From positions 620,001-684,000 of the forward strand of contig JAWNGF010000003.1 of assembly GCA_037039685.1 (NCBI GenBank): 64,000 nt of DNA, in the 5' to 3' direction. Every line of letters starts with the position of its first letter. The stretch's first letter is position 1. The stretch is from Ceratobasidium sp. AG-K. Lineage: Eukaryota > Basidiomycota > Agaricomycetes > Cantharellales > Ceratobasidiaceae. The position numbers and the translations under genes were made by a program. Below, piece by piece: positions 9,865-21,400 of the stretch. The notes under the pieces are model-generated. The model did not search any database and was not told the DNA's origin. It worked only from the letters and a program-made list of their open reading frames with translations.

Positions 9865-12417
9865 GTGAAAAAGCAATTCAAGAACTACGAATGGGGGGAA
9901 AACCTCCTGTGGTATCAGGGAAGAATTATTGTCCCTGATGAGAAAGACATCAAACTGAAGCTACTCCAACTGCATCACAACACACCAATGGCTGGTCACC
10001 AGGGACAGGCTAGAACCCTGGAGCTTCTCTCTAGAAGATATTATTGGCCTGGCATGAAAAGCCAAGTGAATTGCTTCGTCAAAAGCTGCAAAATTTGCCA
10101 AAGAGGGAAGGGAAGCAAAGGACACTTACCGCTCAAACCCTTACCCATCCCAGAAAAACCTTGGGAAAACATCGCTTACAATTTTATTGTGAAACTACCA
10201 AAATCTGGAGGATTCAACAGTGTCCTTGTTGTGGTGGATCGCTTTTCCAGAATGGCACATTTCATTGCCTGCAACAAAGCAACCAACTCGGAACAATTTG
10301 CCAACATCTTCATCAAGGAAGTATGGCGACTCCATGGTTTCCCAAAAACCACTGTCTCTGATAGAGGAACTACTTTCAAATCTCGCTTCCTGGAGGCAGT
10401 GTACAAAAGACTCAACATTCAACCTACCTTCAGCACGGCCTTCCATCCTGAAACTGATGGTCTTGTGGAAAAAACAAACCAGTGGCTAGAAGGCTGGTTG
10501 AGAATATTCTGCAACCATTGCCAGGACAACTGGGCCAAATGGCTACCTATTGCAGAATTCTGCCACAACAATCACAAAAATCGCGTTACAAGCAAGTCAC
10601 CCTTTGAGATCGTCTATGGAATGACTCCAAAATGGTCCATTGAGGAATATATGACTCATTCCCCAGAAGCCAACAAATGGACAAAGGATATGGAAGCTGT
10701 GTGGGAAGAAGCAAAAGCCATGATGGAATACCACCAAACAAGAGAAGATCTTCCAAAAAAGCAATACAAAGAAGGGGACAACGTGTGGCTCCTGACTACC
10801 AATATCAAGACCAGGCGCCCAAGCAAGAAGCTTGATGACAAAAAAACGGGCCCCTTTGTTGTCAAAAAACAAATCTCTTCACATGCCTACCAACTTGACC
10901 TCCCCAAGTCCATGAAGATACATGACGTCTTCCATGGAAACATGTTGACTCACCACAAGGAAGATGTGGATTTCCATTGGAACCAACCCCAACCTCCGCC
11001 AATTGTTATGGAAGAAGGGGAGGAGGAATATGAAGTAGAAAAAATCATCGATTGGCATCAAGACCCTGATGGGCTGAAATACCGCATCAGATGGAAAGGT
11101 TACGGACCTCTAGAAGACACGGAAGAACAGGCCAAAAAATTTGCCAATATGACTCCAGTGATGAGGAAATTCCGGAAGGACTTTCCTAGCGGCCCCCTTC
11201 CCCCAAATTTCAAACCACAGGGATTCAAAAGGACAAGAGGAAAGACAGCTGAAGTCCTCATCCCAGCTACTCAGCCAACTACTTACAGTCCGCTCTTAGC
11301 CCAACACTCCTCCACTTCCCCAGAAAACTATTTTTCACTTTTGCAATGGCCCCCATCCGTTCCAACAACGCCAACTCTGCCGCCTGCCTTGCCTCCTACA
11401 GGCTTAGCGCTGCCTATGGCAAGGCCATCATGGCCGGAGGACCCGGCGAATTCGCCATCAACTGCAGGGCCACAGCGCCCTGGTCCCTCAAGGAGGCCAG
11501 GAAACTGGCCAATGACCTCGAGCCTGGGGTCCACCTTGGCTACATCCCCCTTGCCAAGCGTGGCAATCTCAAATGGGACAAAGAAGGCAAGTCCCTCATC
11601 CACCCACAACTTGGCTCCCTGCTCTGGGTTAGCCACCCCGACGCCCGGCCCTTGGACCCAACTGACATTGGCCGCAGCAAGTATTACCACTGCCGCGGCT
11701 GCATCAGACTCACCGTCCGCGATGTTGTCACCAAGAGTGCCGATGCGTGGAATAGGGACACTGGCTACAAGTGGGAAGGAGACAAATGGTTCAAGTGAGA
11801 AACCGACCCCCGCCTGTCATTGGCCAACAGAGGACATGTCAATAGCAATGGAATCTGGTGGAGCGATTGCTCCTACGATTTCACCAGCGGTTGGCCCGCC
11901 CCTTGTGAGTGGCAAAGAAAACCTGAACCACCAGTTGCTGACAACACCTACTCCAAAACCCCTTCCAATGCTATCAACTGGTCAAAAGGCGCCAACAGAG
12001 ACAATCAAGTCAACATGGCCGACCAGCCAATGGAACCAGGCGAAATCAAGGAGGAAGCGATTGACGTCCCTCCCCCTCCCCCTATCACCGACGAAGAGGC
12101 AGAGCGAGTGGAGCGGGAGTGGAACGCAGCCTGGGACAGGGCCCGGGAGAACATCGAGGCCCTCATCACTGACGTCGGGCAGGCAATCGCCAACCGCAAG
12201 CCCCACCCACCTGCCAACCGCATGCTGTGCGACGCCAACGTCCTGGAGGCCTACCGCCTCGTCCAGTGCGGATCCTGGAAGGTTGACCAGCTCAACAAGT
12301 GGCTCAACCACCAACAAGAGCAGTGGGCACTCCGGGAGCAGCAAGAACTCAAGCGCTTGTGACAACAACACCAGGAGGAGCTCGACAGGCTCTACCAGGA
12401 GAAATGGGACCGCATGA
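9865..12417 (+). CDS. pol: Element E pol, C-terminal part (integrase and chromodomain)
   Basis: The open frame continues from the cut edge. It has an integrase zinc domain (HHNTPMAGHQGQARTLEL, CKICQRGKG), the integrase core (VVVDRFSRMAHF, VSDRGTTFKS, LVEKTNQWLEGWL), and a chromodomain (EEYEVEKIIDW, YRIRWKGYG) ending near residue 460. The first catalytic Asp of the DDE triad appears as Asn (AYNFIVKLP), and the Glu position reads VEKTNQ. From about 11346 the same frame is Pro/Thr/Ser-rich and overlaps the ORF3 frame. That 350-residue tail may only be an open shadow of ORF3. The N-terminal protease, RT and RNase H are missing. Confidence 0.8.
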   Translation: MKKQFKNYEWGENLLWYQGRIIVPDEKDIKLKLLQLHHNTPMAGHQGQARTLELLSRRYYWPGMKSQVNCFVKSCKICQRGKGSKGHLPLKPLPIPEKPWENIAYNFIVKLPKSGGFNSVLVVVDRFSRMAHFIACNKATNSEQFANIFIKEVWRLHGFPKTTVSDRGTTFKSRFLEAVYKRLNIQPTFSTAFHPETDGLVEKTNQWLEGWLRIFCNHCQDNWAKWLPIAEFCHNNHKNRVTSKSPFEIVYGMTPKWSIEEYMTHSPEANKWTKDMEAVWEEAKAMMEYHQTREDLPKKQYKEGDNVWLLTTNIKTRRPSKKLDDKKTGPFVVKKQISSHAYQLDLPKSMKIHDVFHGNMLTHHKEDVDFHWNQPQPPPIVMEEGEEEYEVEKIIDWHQDPDGLKYRIRWKGYGPLEDTEEQAKKFANMTPVMRKFRKDFPSGPLPPNFKPQGFKRTRGKTAEVLIPATQPTTYSPLLAQHSSTSPENYFSLLQWPPSVPTTPTLPPALPPTGLALPMARPSWPEDPANSPSTAGPQRPGPSRRPGNWPMTSSLGSTLATSPLPSVAISNGTKKASPSSTHNLAPCSGLATPTPGPWTQLTLAAASITTAAAASDSPSAMLSPRVPMRGIGTLATSGKETNGSSEKPTPACHWPTEDMSIAMESGGAIAPTISPAVGPPLVSGKENLNHQLLTTPTPKPLPMLSTGQKAPTETIKSTWPTSQWNQAKSRRKRLTSLPLPLSPTKRQSEWSGSGTQPGTGPGRTSRPSSLTSGRQSPTASPTHLPTACCATPTSWRPTASSSADPGRLTSSTSGSTTNKSSGHSGSSKNSSACDNNTRRSSTGSTRRNGTA

Positions 12418-12500
12418 ACGAGGTCCTTGAGTTGGACATGCAAAACCTTGCAGAATGGGTTGGTTGGTTGGAGTTGAAGGAATGGGTCGCCCGCAGATAA
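11346..12500 (+). pseudogene. Element E terminal ORF3 with two in-frame TGA codons
   Basis: A frame in -1 phase to pol that runs from an ATG (MAPIRSNNANSAACLASYRL) to TAA at 12498-12500, just before the polypurine tract. It is broken only by TGA at 11796-11798 and 12360-12362. Both could be CGA codons hit by CpG decay. The first part carries YYHCRGCIRLTVRDVV, which resembles IFVCRGCAAFQVSEVV in the ORF3 of element C. The later part is Trp/Glu-rich and helical (VEREWNAAWDRARENIEALI). Position, frame and the CRGC motif suggest a distant homolog of the C/D ORF3. The function is unknown. Confidence 0.55.
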
Positions 12501-12541
12501 GGTCCAGGTGCTCCACTACCTGGTCCTATGTGGGGGGGCAA

Positions 12542-13030
12542 TGTCATGACCTGTCCCGCCCTCTGTTTCTCCTTCTGCGGACTCGTGGCTTGTATCGGCA
12601 CCTTATGCGCCTCTTCTGTTTAGATGTGCCCTCTCCCTTGTTTAGTGAGGTGTATGGATGATGTGTCACCATGAGTCATATGACTCATGCTGTTTTCTAT
12701 TGGCTGGCCTGCGCAGCCCCTTTATGACTTGGACTTTGACTCAGAGAAGTGACTCATGTATATACTATGACTCACCTGTTCTCTGAGTATATATACTGGC
12801 ATGCAAGCATGGTCATCCCCAGCTTGCTTCGCCTCATCAACTCTCCCTGCAGTGTGTGATCAGAGGCACTTGGCTACTTAGCCACTACAGCAGCCACTTG
12901 GGATTTGGAGCTAGGACTTCTACTTAGAAGCTAGCGATTTCCCTTAGCAATTTAGTCTACTTAGACTTATTGCTCACGGTCAACAAGGCAATTAGCAGTC
13001 GTCAACTCTACTACTTAGCAGGTTGCAACA
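12542..13030 (+). repeat. 3' LTR of element E (right boundary approximate)
   Basis: It starts TGTCATGACCTG directly after a G-rich polypurine tract. It contains several TGACTCA-like motifs and a TATA-like run (TATATATACTGG, about 12788-12799). It probably ends at the CAACA near 13030, because gag sequence of element D resumes by about 13045. No second LTR of this family is in the window to fix the edge. Confidence 0.65.
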
Positions 13031-14834
13031 GCTGAGAACGTTTCAGTTGTACAAGAAGAACCCACCATTGTTACTAGAGAACCAGGCAATATTACCGACA
13101 ATCCCACACCAGTCACAATTCCAATCCCTACCTCTAACGCAACTCCAGGCCCATCACGTCCACTATGGCCTATGGGATCCAGAAGACAGTTTTTTTCCTC
13201 TCAACCTGAGGCTCACGGGGCATATCCCTTGTTCCTATCAGACCCCCCCCCCCACGCCACACATTTCCCATGCTCCTCAAGTACCCCAGATTGCGGGAAC
13301 TATCACCAACGCCGGTCCGATCCCAATAAACTCTCAGGCCGTGACACCAGTTAATCCAGCACGGCCATATGTACCACAAGGGTATTCCCGGCAACCAACA
13401 GCAACTGAAGGCCAAGAAATCCCTGGGATTCCCACCTCAAATTCTAGTTCCAGCAGTAGGACAGTGATTAGCAATCTTGATGACCTCGACGATCTTCACC
13501 TTGGAAGACACAATGCACTCTTAAGGATTATTGATGGAATGAGGATAACAATCAATAGGCAACTCAACGGATTAGAACAATCTACTCAAGTGTTGGCCAA
13601 CAACCAACAAATCTTCAACGATTCTCTCAACAACCTACAAGGAACCCTGACAGATATCCTCACCGCCGCACAAAACAGTGAACATAACAGCTTCCTGGTC
13701 AGGCAAGATGTAATCCGCCTAAGAAACGAAGTCACAAACACACAAGGACTGGTAAACAATGTACAGGAAGACCTTAACACCACGAGGCAGGCACAGTTAG
13801 CCTGGAATGAAGCAGTCACACAAGGACTAGAAGGACCAAGGGGAGACGGAAGGATTGCAATTGAACAAATTAACACTATACAAGAGACAATCAACAACAT
13901 GCGCGAACAGATGGATGAAGCATCCCTACATGCCGTATCACCTCCCCACCCCAAAGCAGAATCCACTAGGCTTGACAAATTGGAACAAAGGCTATGTCAG
14001 CTTTCTGAAAACCCTGACAACAGAAGGGAAAATGGGCGTCCAAAAGTAACTAGACCAGAAGCTTTCGACGGGAAGAAAGGAGAGGGAGCAGAAATGTTCA
14101 TCACCCAAATGGAGAGCTACTTTGTTAGGTTGGGTGACCAATACAGCTCGGGACAAGAATGAATTAGAGAAGCACTTGCCAACTTCAAATCAGATAACAG
14201 ATCCGCTACACATTGGGCACAGGTGCTACTCCAATCCATGAACAATGGAGTACCTGATCCAAACCTAACGTCATGGGAAACATTCAAGTCGCACTTCATG
14301 GAACAATTTAGTGACCCTAACAAGAAGGCTAAGGCGGAAGCCAATATCCAAAAAAGCAAACAAGTCAACTCAGTAGCAAACTATGCGACAGAATTCCGAT
14401 TTCACATGGTAGATGTGAATTGGGGGGAGGAAGCCCTTATCAACCAATTCAAGGAAGGACTCAAGCCAGAGATCAAAACAGAATTGGCATGATTCAAACT
14501 TTCCCTTATCAACAAGGATGGAACTGAAAGGCACCTTAACCTTAACCAATGGATCACTCTTGCGATCTCCATTAACCAGAAATTGCAACAGATCAAGGCA
14601 TTCACCAGAAAGAAAACACCCCAATCAACCACTACTGGGCAAACCTCTACAAAGCGGCTTCCAGACGAAGTATACAAGGCAAGAATAGCATCAAACCGAT
14701 GCCTGAAGTGTGGCCAAGAAGGTCACCAATCGCTCAAATGCTCATCCAAGGAATGGATAACAACTGAGCCCAGCATAAAGGGAAGAGAAGCTACAATAAT
14801 AGAAGATTCGGGAAAAGAAGGGGTCTCCCTCTAA
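13031..14834 (+). pseudogene. gag: Element D gag, truncated and disrupted
   Basis: Aligns to the gag of C from about codon 60 to the end. The early frame (VVQEEPTIVTREPG) is shifted at the cytosine run near 13245-13257. TGA stops at 14160-14162 (ERIREAL in B, E-stop-IREAL here) and 14490-14492 (ELARFEL in B, ELA-stop-FKL here) both sit where relatives have Arg. The zinc knuckle CLKCGQEGHQSLKC and the GGGAAAA slippery site at 14810-14816 are still present. It is non-functional. Confidence 0.88.
14810..14816 (+). promoter_or_regulatory. Slippery heptamer GGGAAAA, gag/pol junction of element D
   Basis: Same position and phase (G-GGA-AAA, five codons before gag TAA) as in A, B and C. It has been retained even though D is heavily mutated elsewhere. 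Confidence 0.6.
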
Positions 14835-14836
14835 CT

Positions 14837-17191
14837 GTGTGTGGAGAGACCAAAGAACCGGCGATGGAAACAATGTACTTTAGAGCAACAAATGAATCAA
14901 CCATTGTTTACACAAACATTGCCAGAATCACAGAACCAGTCCCTACTCTCATCAATTCAGGAGCTTCTAAGAACTTTATGGACATCTCTTGGGCCCGCTC
15001 CAACAACATTCCTCTCATTGAGCTTCCCTCTCCATGAAAAGTAATTGGCATCCAGGGAAAAGAACTCTCACACCAAATACGCTTCAAAGCCAAGCTTGTA
15101 CTAGACGTAGAAGGAAAAACCTTCAAACAAATCTTTTTCGCTATGCCTACTGGAGAAACCAAGCTCATTTTAGGACTTGAATGGTTAGAAGAAGCAAACC
15201 CTGATATTAACTGGAAAACAAAGCACATATCATGGCGACCTGAACCCATACAGGCAAGAACGGCCTCAATAGACAACCTACCAGAAGAATTCAAGGAATT
15301 TGCCAATGTGTTTAGCAAGGAAAAGTTCAAAAGAATTCCGGAACATCGCCCATACAACTGCACCATTGACTTCAAGGAAGGGGCTGAACTTCCAAAACCA
15401 GCCAGACCTATCCCCGCTCTCACCAGCCAAATCAATTGCACTAAGGGAATACCTGGATGAGGAAATTGCTGCCGGGAAAATTCAACCCAGCAAATCCCCC
15501 ATTGCGTCACCTTGTTTCTTTGTCAAAAAACCTATTGATCCAAAGAATCCAGAAGCAGTACGACAATTACGGCTTCTTCAAGACCTCAGAGGAGTGAACA
15601 CCATCACAAAGGACGACAGGTTCCCAATGCCCTTAATGGAAGATCTTCTGGATAAAATCAAGGATGCAAAAATTTTCTCCAAAATTGATCTGCACATGGG
15701 TTTCAACAATATCAGAATTAGGGAAGGGGATGAATGGAAGACAGCCTTCAGAACCAAGGAAGGCCTGTTTGAATACATTGTCATGCCATTTGGACTAAAA
15801 AATGCACCTGCCATATTCCAAAGATACATGAACCACATCTTCCACAACCTTATCGACATATGTGTCATAGTATACATTGACAACATCCTAGTCTTCTCTC
15901 AAGACAGAAGCCAACATACTATAGATGTCAGGAAGGTTCTGAAGATCTTACTGGATGAAAACCTATTTGCAAAACTCCTGCAATGCGAATTCTTTGTCAC
16001 CAAACTTACATATACCGGACTTGAAATCAGTGATTCTGGCATCTCAATGGAGGAAGAGAAGGTCAAGGCGATAAAGGAATGGAGGGAACCAAAGATGGTC
16101 AAGCAGGTTCAGGCGTTCCGAGGATTCGCAAACTTCTACCAAAGATTTGTACCAAATTTTAGCCGTTTAGCAAAACCCTTGACAACCCTTACAAGAAAGG
16201 ATAACAAATGGAAATGGGAGAAGGATCAACAGGAGGCTTTTGATGCCCTGAAAGCAGAAATTAGCAAGGAACCCACACTATGCCATCCTGACCCTGAGAA
16301 ACCCTTTTTTCTGGAAACGGATGCAAGCGGAGTAGCAATGGGGGCAATTCTGTCTCAAAGGCAAGACAATGGCTACCTACACCCTATAGCGTTCCTATCA
16401 AAATCCTTCAATGAGGCTCAGCTCAACTATGACGTCCATGACAAGGAACTTATGGCAATCATAGAATCACTAACACATTGGAAGTTATACCTTGAGGGAA
16501 CAAAGGACCCAATCACTATCTACACGGATCACAGGAACCTACAGTTCTGGAAAGAAGCAAGAACGTTCAACCGTCAATACGCAAGATGGCATCAACTACT
16601 GGCTTCCTACAACTTTGATATCATATACCGTCCTGGAATCCTTTAGTCTAAGCCGGACCTGTTGTCAAGACGATCTGACCATGAGGATATTCCCACACCG
16701 GAACAAATTATGATATCTGCTGAAAAGTTTAAAGGATTTATGGGGCAGATGGACACAGACATTATGGCAACTATCAAGGAGGCACAAGAAACTGATGAAG
16801 GACTGGCAAAAATCAAGGAAATCTGCAAATCAAGGGAAATGTTACCAAGAACCCTGCAACATAGCGCAAAAGATTACGACTTCAAGGAGGGACTAATATG
16901 GTACAATGGGAAAATCTACGTCCCGGAAGATAAGGAAGCCAGACTGTCCATCATGTGACTACACCATGACTCAACAATTGCAGGGCATCAGGGACAAGCC
17001 AGGACGTTGGAACTAATAGCAAGAAGATACTTCTGGCCAGGGATGAAGCAGAGCGTAAACAGATACGTGGAATCCTGTGAGACCTGCCAATGAACAAGGG
17101 GATCAAAGTCAATAGTACCAATCAAACCTCTAGAAATTCCAAAAGGTCCCTGGGAAGACATAGCATTCGACTTTGTAGTAAAATTGCCAAA
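14837..17191 (+). pseudogene. pol: Element D pol, 5' part, inactivated
   Basis: Protease, RT, RNase H and the start of integrase are recognisable. Two catalytic sites are lost. The protease DSGA box reads LINSGASKNFMD (Asn codon 14954-14956). The RT YIDD box reads YIDN (Asn codon 15882-15884). Stops occur at 15035-15037, 16644-16646, 16956-16958 and 17091-17093. A frame change near 15410 splits the SPAES region. Element C is inserted after VVKLP at 17191. Confidence 0.9.
17187..17191. other. Target-site duplication of element C, left copy
   Basis: CCAAA lies immediately left of the LTR at 17192 and is repeated at 24424-24428 immediately right of the LTR ending at 24423. It is a perfect 5-bp duplication, typical of Ty3/gypsy integration. 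Confidence 0.93.
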
Positions 17192-17648
17192 TGTCGTAAG
17201 CTTCTTCTTAGTGGCTATGAGACAAGCCGCGATGGAGAGTGGACGGCACTAAGACCTAAGTGACCTCTTTGAACCGCAACACACTTAAGTGTCTGTAGGC
17301 TCTTGAGGGTAGGGGTGGTTCAAAGTGTCACTCAAAGGGGATGTTTGACGAGACAAAACAAGCTGGGGTTTCCAGGCTTGTTGGTCCTCTATATATATTC
17401 GAGACGTGGCCGAGTCATACAGAACGCAGCCACATGAGTCACAGCAGTCAACCAGTCAGGAGTGTCCAAGTGAGTCATGCTGTATGAACAGACATGACTC
17501 GTACAAAGCACAGCCGCGTTACACAATGTAACAGAAAAACCACAAGAAGGTGGCAACGCGGCAAACGGAAACGGGGAACGTAACACAAGAGGGAAGACGG
17601 GCGGGCGCGACAACGGGCGAGTCCAATGGAGTGAGCTAGCTCACGACA
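17192..17648 (-). repeat. 3' LTR of element C (457 bp)
   Basis: TGTCGT...ACGACA ends. It is identical to 23967-24423 except for one base. On its element-internal side is the polypurine tract (minus strand, about 17662-17649, run of six G). Confidence 0.95.
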
Positions 17649-17689
17649 TTACTCCCCCCTAAGAGTCCGTTTGGGGGACCTGAACGGAT

Positions 17690-18466
17690 CTACTGCACCG
17701 CACAGTCCTTTTCCTTTTTCAGCATATACTCCTCCAACCCCTCCTCCTCCTCCAAGGTCAGGTCGATCGGATTGAAGACGGTATTGCCTGGTTCGTCCGA
17801 GAATTTCTCCCATTCCTCCCAGGTCTCCTCCTTTGTCCAGTCCGCCTTGGCCCAGTCCAAAACCCTTTCCTGAACCTCCACAAACTCCTTGTCCCACTGG
17901 CGCACATCGGGCTCCACCTCCTTCCACTCCGACACATCAGTCTCCTCCTTCTTCCACCAGAAGGGCTCCCAGTCAATCTTCTCCTTCTGGTATCGGCCCC
18001 TCTCCATCCTCCAGTCGCTTAGGTCCTTCTCGTAGTTGGCGTCCCAAGCATCGTTCCATCTAGGCCGAAGCGTTGGCTGCCTTCCGTCGTACCCGGGTAC
18101 CCATTCACTCGAGTATGCTCCCTCTTGTCCCCATTCAACCACCCCGAGCATGTGGGTGGAGAGGAGGACGACCTCGGAGACTTGGAAAGCGGCGCACCCT
18201 CGGCAGACGAATATATCCTTCCGTAGGAGTTGCATGCGTGTCGGCCACTTCTTTCCAACCCATTGGAACTCTCCCAGGTCCGAGTGCAGGACGTCGTCTG
18301 ACGCCCTAAAGTGCATCCTTCCCGAGCTTTGTTGGGACCTTTTAAAAACGTAGAGTGCGGCCCCGGAGTCGAGGATCCTTGCCGTGGCGAAAGCAGGTCC
18401 TTCGAGGACGCGGACAAGGTTGTTGGCGATGGTGGCACGGCTGACGGCAGGCATTTTGGAGTGCAA
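17690..18466 (-). CDS. Element C ORF3, uncharacterised terminal protein
   Basis: A 258-residue ORF between pol and the polypurine tract. It overlaps the last 448 nt of pol in the -1 frame. The first ATG gives MHSKMPAVSRAT; the second Met (MPAVS) is the start conserved in B and D. Residues 1-110 hold a compact hydrophobic part with LGEFQWVGKKW and IFVCRGCAAFQVSEVVLL. Residues 115-258 are rich in Trp, Glu, Asp and Lys, probably helical (WNDAWDANYEKDLSDWRMER, ETWEEWEKF), ending in an acidic tail. I recognise no family and see no membrane segment. Possible roles include an Env-position accessory or nucleic-acid-binding protein; this is a guess. Confidence 0.7.
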   Translation of the reverse strand: MHSKMPAVSRATIANNLVRVLEGPAFATARILDSGAALYVFKRSQQSSGRMHFRASDDVLHSDLGEFQWVGKKWPTRMQLLRKDIFVCRGCAAFQVSEVVLLSTHMLGVVEWGQEGAYSSEWVPGYDGRQPTLRPRWNDAWDANYEKDLSDWRMERGRYQKEKIDWEPFWWKKEETDVSEWKEVEPDVRQWDKEFVEVQERVLDWAKADWTKEETWEEWEKFSDEPGNTVFNPIDLTLEEEEGLEEYMLKKEKDCAVQ

Positions 18467-21400
18467 AAAAGGTTTAGAGAGTTGAGCGAGGAGCGAAGAT
18501 TTGAGTAGTTGCAGGTTTTGCAGATGTCGTTGCTAGTTTCGCCCCTTCTGCCTTTTATCTTTCCTGGAACATAGTTGGATGGCGTGGGAGCTTCGGGGTG
18601 TCGGCGTAGAAGGTCTTTGATGATCCTTGAAAGGTGGCCAAAATCTTCCGCCCTTTGTTCTGTGTCTTCTTCACTTCCGTAGCCCTTCCATCTGACCCTG
18701 TAAAAAAGACCGTCCTTTGTTTCCTTCCAGTCCAAAATCTTCTCTACTTCGTATTCTTCTTCTCCTTCCTTTGTTATAATAGGCGGTGGTCGGGGTTGGT
18801 TACGGTTGAATTCAGTGTCTCCCTTGTAAGGGCTGAGCAGATCGATGTGGAAAACAGGGTGCACCCTCATTGTTGCTGGTAAATCAAGCTCATAAGCGTG
18901 TGACCCTATCTGTCGCTTCACAACAAACGGTCCGTGCTTTTTGTTATCGAGTTTCTTCGAAGGTCTTTTCGTTTGAATGTTCTTTCCTAGTAGCCAAACT
19001 AGATCTCCTTCTTGGTACTCGTTCTTCGGCACTTCTTCTGGGAGTCTCTGGCTTTCCATCGACGCAATTGCTTCGTCCCGGATTTTACGCCATTTTCCTG
19101 TGATGTTGTTTGCTTCTGGAACCGTAGATTCTTCGGTTGAGATGTTCCATAGTGGTTCCCTTCCGTAGACAATTTCGAAGGGAGAATTATTCGTTACGCG
19201 GTGCTTCTGTAGATTATAGCTGAATTCTGCAATTGGTAACGAGTCCGCCCAATCATCTTGCCGGTAGTTGACGAACAATCGTAGCCAGCCTTCCATCCAT
19301 TGATTGATTCTTTCCGTTATCCCATCCGTTTGGGGGTGGTAGGCGGTGCTGAAACCTGGGCTAGTTCCAATTTTCTCATAAACGGCCTTCATAAGTTTGG
19401 AATTGAAAGTAGTTCCTCGGTCCGAGATCGTGCTCTTTGGAAAACCGTGCAGCTTCCAAACATTCGTGATAAAGAGATTTGCAAGGTCGCTTGCCGTGTG
19501 GGATTCCCTGCAGGGTATGAAGTGCGCCATTCTTGAGAAACGGTCCACCACTACTAAGATGCTATCTGACCCCCTGGATTTTGGCAATTTTACCACGAAG
19601 TTGAACGCTATGTCTTCCCACGGCCCTTTTGGAATCTCCAGAGGCTTGATTGGGACAATTGATTTCGATCCCTTTGTCCGTTGGCAGGTCTCGCATGATT
19701 CCACGTATCTGTTTATGCTTTGCTTCATTCCTGGCCAGAAGTATCTTCTCGATATTAGTTCCAGTGTTCTAGCCTGTCCTTGATGTCCTGCAATTTTTGA
19801 GTCGTGATGAACTCGCATGACGGCTAGTCTGGCTTCCTTATCTTCCGGCACGTAGATCCTTCCCTTAAACCATAATAGTCCCTCCTTGAAATCATAGTCC
19901 TTTGTGCTGTGTTGTAGGGTTTTTGGTAACGCTTCCCTTGACTTGCAGATTTCTTTGATTCGTGCCAGTCCTTCATCTGTCTCCTGAGCTTCCTTGATAG
20001 TCTCTATGATGTTCGTGTCAACTTGTCCCATAAATCCCTTGAACCTTTTGGCAGATATCATAACTTGTTTGGGCGTCGGGATATCTTCATGGTCTGACCG
20101 TCTTGACAATAGGTCCGGTTTTGAAGATAGGACTCCGGGCCGATATATGATGTCAAAGTTATAGGAAGCAAGCAATTGGTGCCATCTTGCGTGACGGCGG
20201 TTGAAAGTTCTTGCTTCCTTCCAGAACTGTAGGTTCCTGTGATCGGTGTAGATGGTAATAGGTTCCTTTGTCCCTTCGAGGTGAAGCCTCCAATGTGTTA
20301 AAGATTCTATGATTGCCATAAGTTCCTTATCGTGGACGTCGTAGTTGAGTTGAGCCTCATTGAAAGATTTTGAAAGAAAAGCAATAGGGTGTAGGTAGCC
20401 ATCCTCTTGCCTTTGCGACAGGATTGCTCCCATTGCTACTCCGCTTGCGTCTGTTTCCAAACAGAAGGGTTTGTCCGGGTTTGGATGGCGTAGTGTGGGT
20501 TCCTTGCTGATTTCCATCTTTAGGGCTTCAAATGCTTCCTGTTGATCGCTTCCCCATTCCCATTTGTTCTCCTTTCTTGTCAAGGATGTCAGGGGTTTTG
20601 CCAATCGGCTGAAATTTGGTACAAATCTTCGGTAGAAGTTTGCAAATCCTAGGAATGCTTGGACCTGCTTGAGTGTTCTTGGTTCCTTCCACTCCTTTAT
20701 TGCCCTGACTTTTTCTTCCTCCATAGAGATGCCCGAATCGCTGATCCCAAGTCCAGTATATACCAATTTGGTGACAAAGAATTCGCACTTTGGAAGCTTT
20801 GCAAAAAGGTTTTCTTCCAGTAAGATTTTAAGCACCTTCCTGACGTCCACGGTATGTTGACTTCTGTTCTTAGAGAAGACCAGGATGTCGTCAATATATA
20901 CTATGACACATACGTCGATGAGATCATGGAAGATGTGGTTCATATATCTTTGGAATATGGCGGGCGCGTTCTTTAGTCCGAAGGGCATGACAACATATTC
21001 GAACAGTCCTTCTTTTGTTCTGAAGGCTGTCTTCCATTCGTCTCCTTCCTTGATCCTGATATTGTTGAAACCCATGCGTAAATCGATCTTGGAGAAAATC
21101 TTTGCGTCCTTGATTTTATCCAAGAGGTCTTCCATTAAGGGCATTGGGAATCTGTCGTCCTTCGTAATGGCATTTACTCCTCTAAGATCTTGAACAAGCC
21201 GTAGTTGCCGAACTGCTCCCGGATTCTTGGGATCGATCGGTTTTTTGACAAAGAAGCAAGGTGATGCAATGGGTGATTTGCTTGGTCGAATTTTCCCTGC
21301 TGCCATTTCTTCATCCAAGTATTCTCTCAGTGCAATTGACTCTGCTGGAGAGAGTGGGATAGGTCTGGCTGGTTTCGGGAGTTCAGCTCCTTCCTTGAAG

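Larger units (their letters stand above)
9855..13030 (+). mobile_element. Ty3/gypsy element E, 3' half (second family)
   Basis: A plus-strand element from a different chromovirus family. Integrase and chromodomain are followed by an ORF3 in the -1 frame, a polypurine tract (near 12530-12541) and a 3' LTR starting TGTCATGACC at 12542. The left part is cut by insertion of element B, so gag and RT are presumably left of the window. The right LTR boundary is approximate, because the next recognisable sequence is the interior of the gag of element D. Confidence 0.75.

Noticed and set aside
11346..12417. Pro/Thr/Ser-rich C-terminal half of the 850-codon frame in element E as a real Pol extension
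   Set aside because: The overlapping -1 frame shows the CRGC motif and helical composition shared with other ORF3s, so this frame is more likely an open shadow. It is not excluded.
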